Below, one piece after another: positions 61,068 to 64,000 of a DNA stretch of 64,000 nt. Location: positions 2,046,001-2,110,000 of the forward strand of contig JAZGTN010000029.1 of NCBI GenBank assembly GCA_037783415.1, given 5' to 3'. The stretch comes from Leptasterias polaris. Its lineage: Eukaryota > Echinodermata > Asteroidea > Forcipulatida > Asteriidae. A program made the position numbers and the translations under genes. Under the pieces are notes generated by a model. It was not told the DNA's origin and did no database searches. It was given only the letters and a program-made list of their open reading frames with translations. Position 1 is the stretch's first letter. The number at the start of each line of letters is the position of its first letter.

Positions 61068-61735
61068 TGATGGTTAATTCACAAGAGGGTGCTTTTTCAG
61101 GCAGTGACTATCATCAGGAGGTAGACAAACACAAAATTGGTGATCTCGTAAAACCCGCTTGTTTTGACATCATAGTTTTATGAAATCACAATTATGACGA
61201 CCCCCCTGTAAGCTATCCGTATGTAGTACGGCATGAGGTGATGGTATTGTGCTATTGACGATCCAAGCACAGTCTAGGTCTGTGTCATGAGAAAAATAGG
61301 CTATTTGTAGGGCCATTGCAGATGAATGTCAACAGTTTTGAACATTTTGATAAATGTCTTGCTGTTTTATTTACATCAGGTCATTTTCATTGCATACCTG
61401 ACTGTGTGTGTCAAATTCCGTGCTAGTATTATCAAAGGCCATACCCCCCCCCCCCCCCCCGCAAATATTATTTCCCTTAGTAGGGAAGCCTTCTTTAACT
61501 AACCCTCAATATCCGCCGAAACCCGCAGGATCCCGACGGGTAGTCTCACACCACTTTAATGAGCTCATTATCTTCAGGTCAATTCACATAGCTGCCTTAC
61601 GTCAGACGAATATGCATGAGTTCTACTCAAGCAGGCTGGGACAGGGACCAATTATCTGCACCTTATCTGGGGATACTTAACAATCATTCAACAGGACCTG
61701 CTGGAGATCTTCAGAAATTGAGATGCAACACTTTG
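61068..61735. other. Intergenic with a C homopolymer
   Basis: C run at about 61444-61460. No gene or element end recognised. Confidence 0.4.
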
Positions 61736-62398
61736 ATTGTTCCGCTTTGTTATGGCTGCTCGCTCAGCCGGACAAGCGCTAATCCGTTGTTGATACATTA
61801 TAACTAGTCTTTCAAACGGTTTCAGTAATGACTACGTTTTGGGAACTGAAAGACATACTAACTGAGGGAAAAAATAATGTTTCAAATGACTTGAATTTTG
61901 TCTCCGTTTTCTCAAACGCTTGCATTTCATGAAACGTTTGTATAAATTGCATTTTCAACCACCAAAAATGAGTTAGTAAAAGCCAAGTTGTTTATTTTTT
62001 TTATCAAGACGCCACATCTAAGGACTATACTACAAAATGTATACAATTCAGATTTCAGAAATTTATTGTTCCGCTTTGTTATGGCTGCTCGCTCCGCCGG
62101 ACAAGCGCTAATCCGCTGTTGATACATTGGGACTAGTCTTTTTTCAAAAGGTTTCAGTAATGATCAGGTTTTGGGAACTGAAAGACATTTATCCTAACTG
62201 AGGGAAAAAATAATGTTTCAAATGACTTGAATTTTGTCTCCGTTTTCTCAAACGCTTGCATTTCATAAAACGTTTATACAAATTGCATTTTCAACCACCA
62301 AAAATGCGTTAGTAAAAGCCAAGTTGTTTAATTTGTATTATCAAGATGCCACATCTAAGGACTATACTACAAAATGTATACACTTCAGATTTCAGAAA
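61736..62398. repeat. Tandem duplication, unit about 330 bp
   Basis: ATTGTTCCGCTTTGTTATGG starts at 61736 and again at 62065. Two head-to-tail copies differ at scattered bases. Non-coding. Confidence 0.9.
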
Positions 62399-62595
62399 TG
62401 TTTACGGGACGGGATGAAATATAAAGCGCATGGGAAAACATAAGCGGGACGGAAAAAATATAATATTTTTAACTGAGAAATAACCCATGACAGGAAAACA
62501 GTAATCGGGACTGAGAAGTATAGGCCTAACGGACGGAAAAATAATAAACGAGACGGAGAAATATACAAGGAGAGGAACAAATAGTCGGGCGGAAA
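62399..62595. repeat. Degenerate GGGACNGAAAAATA repeat, block 1
   Basis: Irregularly spaced GGGACGGAAAAAATA, GGGACTGAGAAGTA and GACGGAGAAATA motifs every 15-30 bp. A second block is at 63240-63550. Confidence 0.65.
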
Positions 62596-62635
62596 CAAGT
62601 TTGTTTTAACCTCACATAGGCAGCATTACTAAATA

Positions 62636-62711
62636 ATAATAATAATAATAATATTGATCAATTGTAAAGCGCCGGTATCTGTCAGGTATGACGCTCGTGG
62701 CGCATAAACAA
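62636..62711 (-). mobile_element. SINE family 2, tail fragment
   Basis: ATT microsatellite, then TTGTAAAGCGCCGGTATCTG and GACGCTCGTGGCGC, matching the AGCGCTC..GTGACGCTCATGGCGC tail of family 2. Confidence 0.55.
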
Positions 62712-63239
62712 TAATGAACAGTAGGGCCTAAACAATTATTCAGGAAAACGAGTACTGAAAAAATGAGTTTTTAGTGAAGATTTGAATGTTGACAGGAATT
62801 CTAATTGGCGCAAGTGTTGAGGAAGACAATTTAATCTCAAGATGCTTTTCTCAAAATGTATTGAATTATCGACAGTATAATCTCGGGATACTATACAATG
62901 GTGGTTGTGTACGTGCTTTGATCCACACAAGAATCAGTGTATTTAAGTATAAACTAAGTTGTTGATTTTGAGTTTCCAAATTAAGATGTCGCATCTAAAA
63001 TGTATAAATTTTAAATTCCAAACGAAACTGATTTGCGAAAACAAGACATCATTATTATTATTTATTCGGCATTAAAACACATAAAAAACATATGCGCGGA
63101 ATTAAACAAGTTTACCATGTATTGAACCTTTAACAAAAAGGCCTATTAATGCGTTTAATTCGGAGTACATTTTTAAAACACGTTGAATTTTCTGTTGCAA
63201 TCGATTAGTGTTTTCAAACGTTAGTTTTGTTTCGCAAAT

Positions 63240-63550
63240 TTTTTTTTTGAGATTGGAACTGAGAAATAATATGGGACTGGAAAATAAGAGACAGGACTGA
63301 GAAATAACCCGGGACGGGGAAATATTAAATACGGGAAAGGAAAAATAACCACAAGTTGTTTTTGTGAATTAAAACAGTTACAAAGTTTTGTTGCAATTGA
63401 ATGATGTTTTCTAATGTTATTTTGGTCTTGCGTAAATTGTTTGGGGAACGGGATTGAGAATTATTAATACGGGACGGGAAAAAAAGTAACGGGACTGACA
63501 ACAAACCTGGGAATGGATATGAAAAAAACAGAACGGGAAAAAAACATGAC
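63240..63550. repeat. Degenerate GGGACNGAAAAATA repeat, block 2
   Basis: Motifs such as GGGACTGGAAAATA, CGGGACGGGGAAATA and CGGGACGGGAAAAAAA recur. It is separated from block 1 by 650 bp of AT-rich DNA with a SINE fragment. Confidence 0.65.
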
Positions 63551-63642
63551 TCCGAAATACTCCGAAAGAAATAGCTCTTTAACTAATGATGACATTGCCT
63601 TTCAACATAGAGGAATCCTGTGCTGAATGTGGCACACAGTTT

Positions 63643-63994
63643 GATCATCCAAATCTGGAGAGTTTGATTTTTTTTTTATTTAGCATGAATAATACAAATG
63701 ATTTACATTTTGTAAATACTCCCGGGAATTCCCTTAGCTGAATTATCGTGACTTCGTTTGGAGACCTCTGTAGAGGTTTCATTAAACATTTTACGAGTGC
63801 GTAATTGCTAACAATTTTGATCATCCAAATCTGGAGAGTTTGAATTTTTTTTATTTAGCATGAATAATACAAATGATTTACATTTTGTAAATACTCCCGG
63901 GAATTCCCTTAGCTGAATTATCGTGACTTCGTTTGGAGACCTCTGTAGAGGTTTCATTAAACATTTTACGAGTGCGTAATTGCTAACAATTGTT
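63643..63994. repeat. Tandem duplication, unit 176 bp
   Basis: GATCATCCAAATCTGGAGAG at 63643 and 63819. The copies are almost identical and run to the window edge, so more copies may follow. Confidence 0.92.
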
Positions 63995-64000
63995 TCTAAA

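Overview
This is a eukaryotic (metazoan) nuclear window: genes have spliced exons with GT/AG borders, and most of the DNA is interspersed repeats. I infer an echinoderm, most likely a sea star. The grounds are dispersed terminal-inverted-repeat elements of a type I associate with asteroid genomes, a CR1/L2-type retrotransposon with a 2A-like peptide as described in sea urchins, and the gene families present. The species cannot be named from the sequence alone.

Three host genes are supported. (1) A single-exon P-loop sulfotransferase-like gene lies on the minus strand (387-1346), with a TATA box and a polyadenylation signal. (2) A complete orthologue of ZCCHC4, the 28S rRNA N6-adenosine methyltransferase, lies on the plus strand. 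It has 12 coding exons from 9035 to 46659 and encodes 461 aa; every splice phase agrees, and it includes a 21-nt micro-exon and a 23.6-kb intron. (3) A two-exon class C (mGluR-like) GPCR of 854 aa lies on the minus strand (59040-53131), convergent with ZCCHC4.

Layout: 1-9 kb holds the sulfotransferase gene, a LINE 3' fragment, foldback elements and a 2.0-kb hAT element carrying a nested MITE. 9-18.9 kb holds ZCCHC4 exons 1-9 with SINEs and MITEs in the introns. 18.9-42.5 kb is ZCCHC4 intron 9. It contains an endonuclease-domain retroelement fragment, a second hAT copy, an 11-kb head-to-tail array of four Helitron-like units filled with a 130-bp satellite, minisatellites, a nearly intact non-LTR retrotransposon, and a 576-bp element with perfect 33-bp terminal inverted repeats next to exon 10. 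42.5-46.7 kb holds the last three ZCCHC4 exons. 47-51 kb is a minisatellite split by a 2.8-kb DNA transposon with duplicated terminal exons. 51-59 kb is the GPCR with its repeat-filled intron. 59-64 kb is intergenic, with MITEs and two tandem duplications.

The host genes have no evident pathway link. The distinctive content is the layered mobile DNA: elements nested in elements, several dated by target-site duplications or by empty sites in sister copies.
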